A stretch of DNA of 64,000 nt from Halorussus sp. MSC15.2 (GCF_010747475.1 NZ_VSLZ01000001.1:992001-1056000); one strand, 5' to 3'; counted from the stretch's first letter, positions 1 to 9,946 are shown. The notes: a model not told the origin generated them from the letters alone. Translations and numbers: made by a program.

Positions 1-3000
1 AACACCATCGACGACGGTATCTGCCAACTCGACGCCGAGGGCCGGTTCGTCGCGGTGAACGACGTTATCGTCGAGACGACTGGCTATACGCGGGAAGAAC
101 TCGTCGGCACGCACGTCTCGTCGCTGCTGGACGCCGCCGACGCCGCGACTCTGGAACGCGAAATCCGCGAGCGTCTCGACGGGTCTGCCGACCGCAACCG
201 GACGTTCGAAATCGCGGTGCAGACCGCCGACGGCGACCGGATACCCTGCGAACTGCGGTTGAATCTGCTCGTCGAGGACGACGCGTTCCGCGGGACTATC
301 GGCGTCGTTCGCAACGTCACCGAACGCGAACGAACGCGGCGAGAACTCGACGAGCGCGAGCGCCAACTCGACCGCGAACGCGACCTGACCGACGAGATGG
401 TCGAGGCCAGTCCTATCGGCGTCGGGGTCTTCGACGCGACGGGTCGGTCACGCAGATAAACGAGCGCGCCGGAGAACTCCTCGGCGTCTCCGACCCGGAG
501 GCGTACGCGCCCGGCGACAGACCGGCCTACGACGAGAGCGGCCGACTCGTCCCGTCGGAGGAGCGGCCCTTCGCGCAGGTCGTGGCGACCGGCGAACCGG
601 TGTACGACCGAGTCCTGCAGGTCGAACTGTCCGACGGGAACCGACGCTGGCTATCGGTCAACGCCGCTCCCGTGCTGAACGACGACGGCGACGTGGAGCG
701 GGTCATCACCACCGCGGAGGACGTCACGGACATCAAGGAGCGCGAGCGCAAACTCGAAGACGAACTGAGCGAAATCTTCGGTCGAGTCACCGACGCGTTC
801 TACGCGCTCGACGACGAGTGGCAGTTCACCCACGCCAACGAGCGCGCCGAGGAACTCATCGACTACCGCGGCGAGGGTCTCGTCGGCCGGGACCTCTGGG
901 AGGTGTTCGAGTGGGCCACCGACTCGAAACTCGGCGAGGAGTACCGGACCGCGATGGAGACACAGGAGCCGACCTCCTTCGAGTTCTACTACCCCGAACC
1001 GCTGGCGGCGTGGTACGAGGTCCACGCGTACCCCTCCGACACGGGGCTGTCGGTGTACTTCCGGGACGTGACCGACCGCAAGGAGCGCGAGCGAGAACTC
1101 GAAGAGTCCGAACGGCGGTATCGGACGCTCGCGGAGTACTTCCCGAACGGAATCGTGACGCTGTTCGACCACGACCTCGAGTACACGCTGGCCGCGGGCA
1201 AGGGATTCGACGACATCCCCGTCGAACCGGCCGACGCCGAGGGTGAGCACTTCCGAGACGTCTGGGACGAGGACACCGCCGACGAACTCGAACCCGTCTT
1301 CGAGGCCGCGCTCGACGGTGAGGAGCGCTCGGTCGAACTCACTTACGTCGGCCGCGAGTGGGTCGTCCGCGGGGTCCCCATCACCGACGAACGCGGCGAG
1401 GTGTTCGCGGGCATGACGATGGCTCAGGACATCACCGAGCAGAAGGAGCGCGAGCGGTACCTGCGTGACGCCAAGTCGCAACTGGAGGCGGCGGCGGAGG
1501 CCGGAGCGGTCGGGACGTGGGAGTGGCGCGTCCCCGAGGACGAGTTCGTCACGGACGCCTCGTTCGCCAAGACGTTCGGGGTGGACCCCGACGCCGCCCG
1601 CGAGGGCGTCTCGATAGGCCGATTCGTCTCCGCCATCCACGAGGACGACCGCGAGCGAGTCGAGCGCAAGATAGAGCGGGCGGTCGAGTCCTGCGAGGAG
1701 TACGAGGCGGAGTATCGCGTCCGGAACGCGGACGGCGACGTTCGGTGGGTCGTTGCCCGCGGCCACGTCGAGTGCGACGACAACGGTAACCCCGTCACGT
1801 TCCCCGGTGCGCTCGCCGACATCACGGAGCGAAAGCGGGCCGAGCAGGCGCTCGACGAACACCGCAAACAACTCGAAACCCTCTTCGAGGTGCTCCCGGT
1901 CGGCGTGGTGGTCGCGGACGCGGACGGACGACTCGTCGAGGCGAACGACGCCGCGAAGGAACTCTGGGGCGGCGACGTGTTCGACGCGGAGTGCGTCACC
2001 GACTACGACCGCTACCGGGGATGGTGGGCCGACACCGGCGACCCCGTCGCCCCCGAGGAGTGGACGATGGCCCGCGTCCTCCGCGGCGAGGAGGTCACGG
2101 AACCCGACGTCTTCGAAATCGAGACGGACGACGGCGAGCGCAGAATCGTCATGATTCACGGGATGCCGGTCCGAGACGCGGACGGCGAGGTCGCTCGCGG
2201 CGTCGTCACGCAGACGGACATCACCGACCGCCGGGAGTACCAGCGCCAGTTAGAGGAGTCCGAGCGCCGTTACCGGACGCTCGCCGAACACTTCCCGAAC
2301 GGCGCGGTCGGCATCTACGACCGCGACCTCCGGTACACGCTGACCCGAGGTGCCGTGCTGGGCGAGAAACTCCCCGGCCGGGACCGCCTCGAAGGCGCGA
2401 GGATGCCGGAGGTGTTCCCCGCTCACACCGCTGCGGACATCGAACCGCTGTTCCGGGCCGCGGTCGAGGACGGCGACGCCGGTAGTACGACGACCGAGTT
2501 CGGCGGTCGGAACTGGCGGGTCTGGGCCGCGCCCCTGCGCGACGCGGACGGCGACGTCTTTGCCGGACTGAGTTTCACGCAGGACATCACCGAACAGGTC
2601 GAACGCGAGCGGAAACTGGAGGAGACCGTCGAGAAACTCGAGGAGTCGAACGAGCGACTCGAATCGTTCGCCAGCATGCTCGCCCACGAACTCCGCAACC
2701 CCGTCACCATCGGTCAGATATACACCCGCCAGCTCCCGGACGGGACCGACGCGGAGGCCGTCGAGTACGTCAGGGAAGCGTTCGACCGCATCGAGGACAT
2801 GATAGAGGTGATGCTGATTCTGACCCGGGGTCGGGACGCGGTCGGCGCGAGCAGTCCGCTGTCACTGGCGGACGCGGTTCGGGACGCGTGGGAGGGGGTA
2901 GACGCGGTCCACGCGACGCTCGACGTGGCTATCGACGAGGTGGTACGGGCCGACGAGACGTACGTCAGGCACCTGTTCCGGAACCTCTTCGAGAACGCCG

Positions 3001-3275
3001 TACAGCACGGCGGTGCGGACGCGACCGTCCGCGTCGGGAGGCTACCGGATGGATTCTACGTGGCCGACGACGGCGAGGGCATCCCGCCCGAGGACCGCGA
3101 CGACGTCTTCGAAGTCGGGTTCACGACGGCGGCCAGCGAAGGCGGAACCGGACTGGGACTCGCGTTCGTCGAGGAGTTAGCCGAGGTGTACGGGTGGACG
3201 TGCGACGTGACCGAAAGCGAGGCGGGCGGCGCGCGCTTCGAGTTCAGGAACGTGGAGTTCGTCTCGGAAGAGTGA
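1..3275 (+). pseudogene. Multi-PAS sensor histidine kinase, 5'-truncated by the window and frameshifted
   Basis: Reading is open from base 1 in frame 1, so the gene begins upstream. Frame 1 carries a PAS domain and then stops at 459 just inside a second PAS domain. The sequence continues without loss in frame 3 from about 438 (DGSVTQINERAGELL), so one base is missing near 436-438. After the shift come further PAS modules joined by short charged helices of the RERERELEESERR type, about seven PAS units in all. The C-terminal transmitter has an H-box (AHELRNP, His codon 2685-2687), an N-box (RNLFENAVQHGG) and G-boxes (DDGEGIPP, GGTGLGLAF) before the stop at 3275. No membrane segment is visible, so it is probably a cytoplasmic redox or ligand sensor. 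No response regulator is adjacent. The intact coding downstream suggests either a sequencing error or a very recent inactivation. Confidence 0.85.
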
Positions 3276-3336
3276 ACAGTCGGCAGGAGAACCGAGAACA
3301 GGCAACTTTTTCCACGCCGTTCCCGACAGTTCGCGT

Positions 3337-4485
3337 ATGAACCTCTCCGAGGAGCAACGGGCCATCCGCGACGTGGTACGGGAGTTCGCCGTCGAGGAGA
3401 TACGCCCGACCGCGGCCGAGTGCGACGAGGAACAGACGTTTCCGGAGGACGTGTGGGACGGGCTGGCGGACCTCGACATGACCAGTCTCACGGTGCCAGA
3501 GGAGTACGGCGGTCTCGACGTGGACCGCCTGACCTACAGCGTCGTCAACGAGGAGGTCGCGTACGGGATGCTCTCGGTGGCGACCGCGCTGTCGGTCCAC
3601 AGCCTCGCCACCTCCTGCATCGCTGAGTTCGGCGACGAGGACCAGAAGGAGCGGTGGCTCCCCGACATGGCCGAGGGCCGCCCCGTCGGTGCGTTCGCGC
3701 TCTCGGAGCCACAGGCCGGGTCGAACCCCGCCGAGATGACCACCGAGGCGAGGCGAGTCGAACGTGCCGACGGGCACGCCGGCGACGAGTACGTCATCAA
3801 CGGGAAGAAGCAGTGGATAACCAACGGCGAGCGGTCGGGCGTTGTCGTCCTGTTCGCCAAGACCGACCGCGAGGACCCCCGGTCGGTCACGCAGTTCGTC
3901 GTCCCGAAGGACGCCGACGGACTGGAGGTCGGCAAGAAGGAGGACAAACTCGGCCTGCGGGCCAGCGACACCACCAGCCTGATTTTCGACGACGTGCGCA
4001 TCCCGGCCGAGAACCGCCTGACGGAGGAGGGGAAGGGTCTCTCGGCGGCGTTCCACATCCTCACCGGCGGTCGCATCGGCATCGCCAGCCAGTCGGTCGG
4101 ACTGGCCCAGTCCGCGCTCGACGAGGCCGTCGCGTACGCGCAGGACCGCGAGCAGTTCGACAAGCCCATCGCCGACATCCAGACCATCCGGCACAAACTC
4201 GCGGACATGAAGACCCAACTGGAGGCCGCGCGCCTGCTCACCCGCGACGCCGCCAGGCGCGAGGACGAGGGCGAGACCGTCGAGATGGCCGCCAGCATGG
4301 CGAAGTACTTCGCGAGCGAGGCCGCGGTGGACGTGACCAACGAGGCGGTCCAGATTCACGGCGGGTACGGCTACACCACCGACTTCGACGTGGAACGCCT
4401 CTACCGGGACTCGAAGATTACGACCATCTACGAGGGGACTTCCGAGATTCAGAAGAAAGTTATCGCCCGTAACCTCTTGGAATAA
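3337..4485 (+). CDS. Acyl-CoA dehydrogenase
   Basis: The 382-residue protein has the usual family length and oxidises acyl-CoA to 2-enoyl-CoA with FAD, passing electrons to an electron-transfer flavoprotein. Visible motifs are the flavin/substrate segment ALSEPQAGSNPAEM near residue 120, the INGKKQWITNG strand, the helical stretch DREQFDKPIADIQTIRHKLADM, and the C-terminal signature QIHGGYGYTTDFDVERLYRDSK followed by YEGTSEIQ, which resembles short-chain or butyryl-CoA dehydrogenases. A T-rich TATA-like box (aacttttt, about 3303) lies about 30 nt before the ATG, so the mRNA is probably almost leaderless. No ETF genes lie beside it. The exact chain-length specificity cannot be read from the sequence. 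Confidence 0.95.
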   Translation: MNLSEEQRAIRDVVREFAVEEIRPTAAECDEEQTFPEDVWDGLADLDMTSLTVPEEYGGLDVDRLTYSVVNEEVAYGMLSVATALSVHSLATSCIAEFGDEDQKERWLPDMAEGRPVGAFALSEPQAGSNPAEMTTEARRVERADGHAGDEYVINGKKQWITNGERSGVVVLFAKTDREDPRSVTQFVVPKDADGLEVGKKEDKLGLRASDTTSLIFDDVRIPAENRLTEEGKGLSAAFHILTGGRIGIASQSVGLAQSALDEAVAYAQDREQFDKPIADIQTIRHKLADMKTQLEAARLLTRDAARREDEGETVEMAASMAKYFASEAAVDVTNEAVQIHGGYGYTTDFDVERLYRDSKITTIYEGTSEIQKKVIARNLLE

Positions 4486-4556
4486 GCTCGAACGGCGTGA
4501 AACAGTCGGGATAGCCGCTAGACTTATAATTCCGGGTCGAAACGGGCGTAAACGAG

Positions 4557-4964
4557 ATGGTCGTTTCCGAATCGTCTACGCTCGTGGACTTCGACGCGGA
4601 GGCCGCGCTCTCGGCGGCCCGTGAGGTCTCGGACGACGCAGTACACCTCTGCGTGGAGTACACGCCCGAGGAGTTCCACACGCTCTACGCCGACGAACTC
4701 ACGATGTCGCTGTACGGCGGCGACCGCGACGAGATGGACGACCACTTCGAACAGGTCCACTCGTACGTCCACGTCGATTTCACCGAGCGAGACCTGTTCG
4801 GCGACGTGTTCCGCAGCGCGGGCGAGGTCCGGTCGTTCGTCACCTACATGGACTACGTGACGCTCGTCCGGATTCTAGTCGGTCAGCAGGGACTGTTCCT
4901 CACGACCGACCCCGACACGGACGTGACGGCGGTCGTCGATGCGGTCGAGACCCGACTGGACTGA
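4557..4964 (+). CDS. Haloarchaeal conserved hypothetical protein (DUF7522-like)
   Basis: This is a 135-residue acidic soluble protein with no signal peptide or membrane helix. Its pattern of short strands (HLCVEYTPEEFHTLYADEL, VRSFVTYMDYVTLVRILVGQQGLFLTTDPDTD) recalls a group of small haloarchaeal proteins that I associate with DUF7522, but this is from memory and is weak. A clear TATA-like box (cttataatt, 4522-4530) sits about 30 nt before the ATG, supporting this start and a single-gene transcript. It follows the acyl-CoA dehydrogenase in the same direction after 71 nt. No function is known to me. Confidence 0.75.
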   Translation: MVVSESSTLVDFDAEAALSAAREVSDDAVHLCVEYTPEEFHTLYADELTMSLYGGDRDEMDDHFEQVHSYVHVDFTERDLFGDVFRSAGEVRSFVTYMDYVTLVRILVGQQGLFLTTDPDTDVTAVVDAVETRLD

Positions 4965-5055
4965 GCGCCGTCCCCTTCCGGGCCGACTTCCGTCTCCCTG
5001 CGGACCGACCGAAACGACCGACACCCCTTTTTCGACGGTGGCCCTACCGACGAGC

Positions 5056-5625
5056 GTGACTCGACACGACGCTGGCGGTCGGACCGACGAGACGCCGAGC
5101 GACCGCGGGACGGACCTCGCGGCGGTCGTCTACGACCTTGACGGCACCTTGGTCCGCCTCGCCGTGGACTGGGCGGACGTGGAGCGCCGACTGGCCGACC
5201 TGCTGGAGCGCGAGGGGGTGGACGCCGACCCGCTGAGCGCGTGGGACCTGCTCTCGGCCGCCGAGGACGCCGGCGTCGGCGACGAGGCCGACGAACTCAT
5301 CGCCGCGGCCGAGCGCGAGGGTGCCCGCGAGTCCGAGCGCCTCCCTCTCGCCGACGAACTGCTCGCGCGAGAGGTTCCGGTCGGCGTCTGCTCGCTCAAC
5401 CACGAGTCGGCGGTCCGCATCGCGCTCGACCGCCACGACCTCGCCGACCGCGTCGCGACCGTGGTGGGCCGGGGGACCGTGCCCGAGCGTAAGCCCCATC
5501 CCCGCGCCCTGCTGGCCGCGGTCGAGGAGTTGGGCGTCGCTCCGGAGAACGTGCTGTTCGTCGGCGATTCGGCGAGCGACGAGGAGACGGCCGAGCGAGC
5601 GGGAACGCGGTTCGAGTGGGTTTAG
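5056..5625 (+). CDS. HAD-superfamily phosphatase (phosphoglycolate phosphatase-like)
   Basis: The HAD motifs are in order: motif I VYDLDGTLV (nucleophile Asp, DxDGT), motif II near CSLNHES (the Ser of a strand end), the motif III Lys in PERKPHPRA, and motif IV VGDSASDEETAERAG. The insert after motif I is helical, as in the beta-phosphoglucomutase/phosphoglycolate phosphatase subfamily. The upstream reading frame is longer, but I chose GTG 5056 because a TATA-like run (ccctttttcg, about 5025-5034) lies about 27 nt before it and homologues begin just before the DxDGT strand. It gives 189 residues, a little short for the family. Its stop overlaps the convergent next gene by 4 nt. The substrate is unknown. 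Confidence 0.88.
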   Translation: MTRHDAGGRTDETPSDRGTDLAAVVYDLDGTLVRLAVDWADVERRLADLLEREGVDADPLSAWDLLSAAEDAGVGDEADELIAAAEREGARESERLPLADELLAREVPVGVCSLNHESAVRIALDRHDLADRVATVVGRGTVPERKPHPRALLAAVEELGVAPENVLFVGDSASDEETAERAGTRFEWV

Positions 5626-5882
5626 CTCTCGGCGTCCGACGATTCTTCTTCCATCCGCCGTGCGTACAGAAAGACACAGACAGCGACGACGAACCAGACC
5701 AGCGCGCCGACCCGGATAGCGAACTCCGCCCGGGCGGCCCACGTGGGGAGCGAGACCCCGACCAGTAACGCGGCGAGCGCGACGACCGGCGCGCCCGCGA
5801 CGATGGTGAGGACGAAGGTCGTCTGCATCACCCACCCGTAATCGACGCCGTCGGGGTCGTGGGTCTCGACTGGTTCGGGCAC
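5622..5882 (-). CDS. Small two-helix membrane protein (DUF5822-like)
   Basis: The 86-residue protein has a short acidic N-terminus with the motif DPDGVDYGWVMQTTFV, then two hydrophobic segments (about residues 20-43 and 55-73) and an acidic tail. The N-terminal motif resembles the haloarchaeal DUF5822 group. The start is GTG at 5882, supported by a TATA-like element read on this strand (cgtttaagcc, 5905-5914) about 27 nt upstream. It converges with the HAD gene, and the two stop codons overlap. Function unknown. Confidence 0.75.
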   Translation of the reverse strand: MPEPVETHDPDGVDYGWVMQTTFVLTIVAGAPVVALAALLVGVSLPTWAARAEFAIRVGALVWFVVAVCVFLYARRMEEESSDAES

Positions 5883-5933
5883 GTTTCGAGTGCGGGACGC
5901 TCGGGGCTTAAACGTTGCAGTTCCCGGCGTGGC

Positions 5934-6260
5934 TCATCGCTCGACTTCCTCGACCGAGACGGTCCGCATCTCCCCGTCCTCGCGTTCTCGCTCGACCCGC
6001 AGTCGGATTCCCTCCTCGCGGTCGCTGTCCTCGACGGCGTGGACCACCTCCCGCGTCGTCCCGGCGTCGAGCATCGCCATCCCCTCGCCCTCGTCCACGA
6101 GACTGTACCCGCTCTCGATGCAGTGGCCCATCAGCGCGCACTCTTTGCTGTGGGTCCGGGCGCGCTCGGGCAGGTCGTCGCGGGCGTTCTTGCGGACGCA
6201 CCCGTTGTCGATGACGTAGCCCTCCAGCGTCTCCGAGTCGGTCTGCTCGTGGGTAGCCAT
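5934..6260 (-). CDS. Haloarchaeal Cys/His motif protein, function unknown
   Basis: This 108-residue soluble protein has a conserved-looking N-terminal half: GYVIDNGCVRKNA, then THSKECALMGHCIESGYSLV. One Cys, a His and a C-x6-C pair (CALMGHC, spacing as seen) resemble the short C-H-C-C arrangement of small bacterial proteins of the DUF5818 kind (G-x-D-x-x-C...CVxxC...Gxxxvl). Metal or disulphide binding is therefore possible. The C-terminal half is a charged strand-rich tail (RLRVEREREDGEMRTVSVEEVER). It is codirectional with the small membrane protein downstream. The motif resemblance is inference; no function is known. Confidence 0.7.
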   Translation of the reverse strand: MATHEQTDSETLEGYVIDNGCVRKNARDDLPERARTHSKECALMGHCIESGYSLVDEGEGMAMLDAGTTREVVHAVEDSDREEGIRLRVEREREDGEMRTVSVEEVER

Positions 6261-6385
6261 AGCGTGCGTCCTACTCCTGACTCGAACTTGGGTTCTCTGG
6301 CCCCCGCGACGTCGAGCCGGACTACGACAAAATTCATCGGGAGAGTAACTGAAAGCATTTTACGACTCGGTCGGGAGTTGTCCGT

Positions 6386-7405
6386 ATGGTCACTGAGGAT
6401 AGCTCTCGACGCGCGGTACTATCGGGGGTCGCCGCGACGGGTCTCGCGGGACTCGCTGGCTGTCTCGGCGGTGGCGGCGTAGAGTACACGCTGAGTACGA
6501 ACCCGGCCGGGGAGTCGCTACGCGAACTCGCGCGCCAGTACCTCCAGACCGACCCGACGGCGGAGCGGGCCAAGTTCGCGGTCGATTACCCCGACGAGTA
6601 TAAGCACTCCGTGGTGCGAACGCTGCTGGAGGAGGGTTCCGTCGAAGTACTCCAGTGGCAACTCGCGTACGACCGCCAGTTCGGAACGACGACCCGGCCG
6701 CGGCCCTACTTTCTGCGAGACGACGGGACCTACTACTCGGTCGTCGCGGACGGGCAGTCGAAGCTGACGGCGACGCGGTGGGTCTTCTACCTCGACCCGG
6801 TCGAGTCCGAACCGAGCGACTCCGCGACGGTCGTCACTGAACCGCCGTCCTCGCTCTCGGAGACGGATACGACGGTCGTCCGCCGCGCCCTCGAAATCGT
6901 GACGTCGGACAGCGGGCCGAGAGACAGGAGCGACTACCCGCTGGGGAAGCGAGGCCCGATATTCCACGACCAGATGGACCCTTCTGCGAGCGACCTCGTC
7001 CCTTCGCCACCGTTCGATTACGTCGAGCGCGACGGCGACTACTACGCCGCCGTGGCACAGAAGGGAGCGGTCGAACTGACCCGCTACAGTTTCACCGCAC
7101 GGGAAGTCGCCACGTCGATGGCCGAACTCGAACGATTCGTCGAGCGCGAGACCGTCGATGCGAGGTTCGACGGGACCGACCTCCCCTCGGGAGTCACCGA
7201 GATACTCCGAACCGCGACCGACGTCGGAAACGGACGATTGTATCGGGAAACCGGGCCGATGTCGGACGGACTACGGACGATACTCGAACGACTCGGGATG
7301 CTCGACCACATGCCCGAGAACGTCGAGTCAGAGTCGGTCCGGTTCGCGGGAGCGACGTTTCGGTACGACGGAACGTGGTACCACGGGTCGTTCTGGACTC
7401 GGTAG
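6386..7405 (+). CDS. Tat-exported lipoprotein with three repeated modules
   Basis: The N-terminus SRRAVLSGVAATGLAGLAGCLGGG combines a twin-arginine signal with a lipobox (LAGC), so the protein is predicted to be exported folded and lipid-anchored outside the membrane. The mature part holds three related units, each a helical stretch followed by a strand pair with DG-x-YY: FLRDDGTYYSVV, YVERDGDYYAAVAQ and FRYDGTWYHGSF. A TATA-like box (cattttacg, 6355-6363) lies about 27 nt before the ATG. I do not recognise a named family. It stands alone between divergent or convergent neighbours. Confidence 0.82.
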   Translation: MVTEDSSRRAVLSGVAATGLAGLAGCLGGGGVEYTLSTNPAGESLRELARQYLQTDPTAERAKFAVDYPDEYKHSVVRTLLEEGSVEVLQWQLAYDRQFGTTTRPRPYFLRDDGTYYSVVADGQSKLTATRWVFYLDPVESEPSDSATVVTEPPSSLSETDTTVVRRALEIVTSDSGPRDRSDYPLGKRGPIFHDQMDPSASDLVPSPPFDYVERDGDYYAAVAQKGAVELTRYSFTAREVATSMAELERFVERETVDARFDGTDLPSGVTEILRTATDVGNGRLYRETGPMSDGLRTILERLGMLDHMPENVESESVRFAGATFRYDGTWYHGSFWTR

Positions 7406-7447
7406 TCCCGGGTCGAGTGAACCGCTAAGAAAAATGAGCGCGAGCGT

Positions 7448-8797
7448 TCAGAAGTCTCGTTCGAACTCCTCGGCGAACCCGCGTCCGAGGTATCCGAGCG
7501 TGCTGAAACAGTTCGCGAGGTTCTCGTAGATGGTCCGCTTCGTGCTGTCGTCCCAGTTCCAGTACTTCTCGCTCTCGGACTGGTTGCTGTAAATCGTGTC
7601 GTAGATGTTGTAGCTGTACTGGCTGGAAACGCCCGCCATGTCCCGGATGGCCTGCGCCGCGCTGTAGATGCGCGGCGAAGACGACCCGCGCATGTGGTTC
7701 TGGAGGTTGTCGTCCGCGAAGCTAGCGTCCGACGACTTCCAGTTGTTGTTCACGATGTGTTCGAAGCCGTAGTGGAGCCACTTCTTGGGCGTGGTTACGA
7801 AGTCGATGTCGCCGTTCGTCAGGCCGCGCACGTCGAGACCCGCCTGTTCCATGCCCATCCCGGTGTGAAGCGGTTGCGCGCAGTCTTGGAGGTAGTGAAG
7901 GCTCCACCCGAGTTTCTTCTCGCCGTCGTAGCGCGAACTCTCGTTGATTGCCTGCGTGAAGAACTCGTCGCCCGTGCGGGGTGCCCGGCCGAGTCCGTTA
8001 GAGAACTCGGCTTCCCCGAGGGGACCGAAGTCCACCGCGGTGGCGTCCGGGTCGTAGTACTGCGCCCAGTTGGAGTGGTACACGTCGAGAGCGACTTTCA
8101 GAACCTCCGTGACGGCGTACTTGGTGACCTTCCCGGCGAGGGAAGTCATCGAAATCTGACTGCTGATGTCGTCCACCTCGCCCTTCGCCACGTCGCCGAA
8201 CTCGTCCGGGTCGTCGGAGTGGGTCTCGATGGTGTAATCCGCTCCTATCGAGTCTTCGAGGAGGGAGTCGGTTATCTCGGTGTGGTGATTCTTGTCCCAC
8301 TGCGTCTCGACGGTGTCCGGTCCGGACCCCGCGAACACGCCGATGGCGTTCTGACGGTCGGTCTTCTTCGCCTCGTTGGGCGTGAGTTTCTTGTTCTGTT
8401 TGGCCCCGTCGGCCAACGTGAGCGTGATTTCGTTGCCGTCTTCGACGCGCTCGACCGGGTACGCCTTTCGAAGCTTCGAGACGTACTTGCGAGCACCCCT
8501 GTAGTCGCGACCTTCGAGGTCCGACTGCTGGAAGTGACGCTCGATAGCGTCCTCGGACAGCGTGAGCAGTTCGGGGTGGTTGGTCACTCTCCGGACCGAC
8601 GGGTGGAGTCTCTTCACCGTCACGTCCGGGTACGGGAGTTCGAGACCATCGTAGGAAATCTGTCCGTCGCCCGAACTCCGAGCGCTCCCGCTCGCGGCAC
8701 CGGAGGCGGTCCCGATGGTGAGCGTCGCACCGAGCGCGGAGAGTCCCTTGAGAGCCGACCGGCGGCTAACGTCGTCTGAGCCGTTTGTATTTCTCAC
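7448..8797 (-). CDS. Secreted zinc-dependent phospholipase C / S1-P1 nuclease-fold protein
   Basis: The N-terminus (SRRSALKGLSALGATLTIGTASGAASG) is a twin-arginine signal, so the enzyme acts outside the cell. Deeper in, LGWSLHYLQDCAQPLHTGM matches the helix of zinc-dependent phospholipase C and S1/P1 nucleases, where His and Asp bind the trinuclear zinc site. Other candidate ligands are HYGFEH, KNHHTE and HSNWAQYYD. The longest open frame starts at 8986, but GTG 8797 is preferred: a strongly AT-rich promoter (8811-8830) lies about 25 nt upstream, and it places the RR motif 11-12 residues in. The resulting 449 residues are long for the family, leaving an N-terminal region of about 150 residues of unknown role. 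Phospholipase versus nuclease activity cannot be decided here. Confidence 0.8.
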   Translation of the reverse strand: MRNTNGSDDVSRRSALKGLSALGATLTIGTASGAASGSARSSGDGQISYDGLELPYPDVTVKRLHPSVRRVTNHPELLTLSEDAIERHFQQSDLEGRDYRGARKYVSKLRKAYPVERVEDGNEITLTLADGAKQNKKLTPNEAKKTDRQNAIGVFAGSGPDTVETQWDKNHHTEITDSLLEDSIGADYTIETHSDDPDEFGDVAKGEVDDISSQISMTSLAGKVTKYAVTEVLKVALDVYHSNWAQYYDPDATAVDFGPLGEAEFSNGLGRAPRTGDEFFTQAINESSRYDGEKKLGWSLHYLQDCAQPLHTGMGMEQAGLDVRGLTNGDIDFVTTPKKWLHYGFEHIVNNNWKSSDASFADDNLQNHMRGSSSPRIYSAAQAIRDMAGVSSQYSYNIYDTIYSNQSESEKYWNWDDSTKRTIYENLANCFSTLGYLGRGFAEEFERDF

Positions 8798-8810
8798 AAC
8801 GTATAGTATT

Positions 8811-8830
8811 AAATATAACTTAGTTAAATA
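8811..8830 (-). promoter_or_regulatory. Promoter of the zinc phospholipase C-like gene
   Basis: An AT-only run on the minus strand (tatttaac followed by ttatattt) lies 14-33 nt before the GTG start at 8797. It fits an archaeal TATA box for a leaderless mRNA and is much more AT-rich than its surroundings. Confidence 0.6.
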
Positions 8831-8989
8831 TTTTTCTGAAAGTACACAACTAAAATGTGAAGTGTAGCTGAATAAAACACCTACGTCGTGCGCCGGCGGT
8901 ACTTCCGTCTCGCCGATAGGAATCGAGAAACCAAAGATAGCGAACAGCAACCGAACACGTTTAACCACTGTGTCCGCGAGTGGCAATAT

Positions 8990-9802
8990 ATGCCAACCGT
9001 GCGGACGCTACAGGAGAAGGCGAGCGACGAGCAGATTACGATGCTGACCGCCTACGACGCGCCGACCGCCGAAATCGTGGACGAGTCGGGCGTGGACGTG
9101 ATTCTGGTCGGCGACAGCATGGGCAACGCGGTACTCGGCTACGAATCGACGCTCCCCGTGACCGTCGAGGAGATGCAGAGTCGGACCGCGGCGGTCGCAC
9201 GGGCCACGGACGACGCCATGGTGGTCGCGGACATGCCGTTTCTGAGCTACGGGGCCGACGAGAGCGAGACCATCGAGAACTGCGGCCGGATGCTCAAGGA
9301 GGCCGACGCCAACGCCGTGAAACTGGAGAGCGGTCCCCACACCGTGAGCGTCACCGAGCGACTCGTGGACCTCGGCATCCCCGTGATGGCCCACCTCGGA
9401 CTGACGCCCCAGCGCGTCCACCAACTCGGGGGCTACTTCCGGCAGGGCACCGACGAGGAGAGCGCCGCGGAGATGCTGGAACTCGCGAAGGCCCACGAGG
9501 AGGCCGGGGCCTTCTCGCTCGTCCTCGAACACGTCCCCTCGAACGTGGCGGCACAGATTACCGAGGCGCTGGAGATTCCGACCATCGGCATCGGCGCGGG
9601 TCCCGACACCGACGGGCAGGTGCTCGTGCTAAACGACGTGTTCGGTCTGAGCGACCGGAGTCCGTACTTCTCCGAGCAGTTCGGCGACGTGAAGGCAGAG
9701 ATGGAGCGCGCGGTCGCCGGGTTCCGCGACGCGGTGGAGTCCGGCGAGTTCCCGGCGGAGGAACACAGTTACAGCGAGGACGAGATAGACGATATCTACT
9801 GA
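8990..9802 (+). CDS. panB: 3-methyl-2-oxobutanoate hydroxymethyltransferase
   Basis: PanB transfers a hydroxymethyl group from methylene-tetrahydrofolate to 2-oxoisovalerate, giving ketopantoate, the first step toward pantothenate and CoA. The 270-residue protein has the family's TIM-barrel signatures: MLTAYDAPTA, VGDSMGNAVLGYEST, DMPFLSY, AVKLESG, MAHLGLTPQ, and the C-terminal IPTIGIGAGPDTDGQVLV with the catalytic Glu in LVLEHVP. I chose ATG 8990 because cgtttaacc (8958-8966) forms a TATA box about 27 nt upstream. The upstream in-frame extension to 8888 is unsupported. No other pantothenate gene is adjacent, but folD and glyA, which feed its cofactor pool, lie 2-4 kb away. Confidence 0.95.
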   Translation: MPTVRTLQEKASDEQITMLTAYDAPTAEIVDESGVDVILVGDSMGNAVLGYESTLPVTVEEMQSRTAAVARATDDAMVVADMPFLSYGADESETIENCGRMLKEADANAVKLESGPHTVSVTERLVDLGIPVMAHLGLTPQRVHQLGGYFRQGTDEESAAEMLELAKAHEEAGAFSLVLEHVPSNVAAQITEALEIPTIGIGAGPDTDGQVLVLNDVFGLSDRSPYFSEQFGDVKAEMERAVAGFRDAVESGEFPAEEHSYSEDEIDDIY

Positions 9803-9946
9803 GCGAACGCGGTGGGTAGCGAGGCATGTTCTGACTCAATCTGTCAGTCCGTGCTCGCCCGTCGCGGTGGACCACCGACACCGGCGGTCGGCGGGTGCGC
9901 GCGCGGAGTCCGGGACATTTTGTATCCCGCCCTCCAACGACCGGAC

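Noticed and set aside
651-2159. A 502-codon open frame opposite the histidine kinase
   Set aside because: It is a shadow of the PAS repeats; repeated words such as LLLGDVLSHRHAR mirror the PAS linkers.
4939-5055. An upstream extension of the HAD phosphatase
   Set aside because: The extra residues overlap the preceding gene and lie upstream of the TATA-like box that fits GTG 5056.
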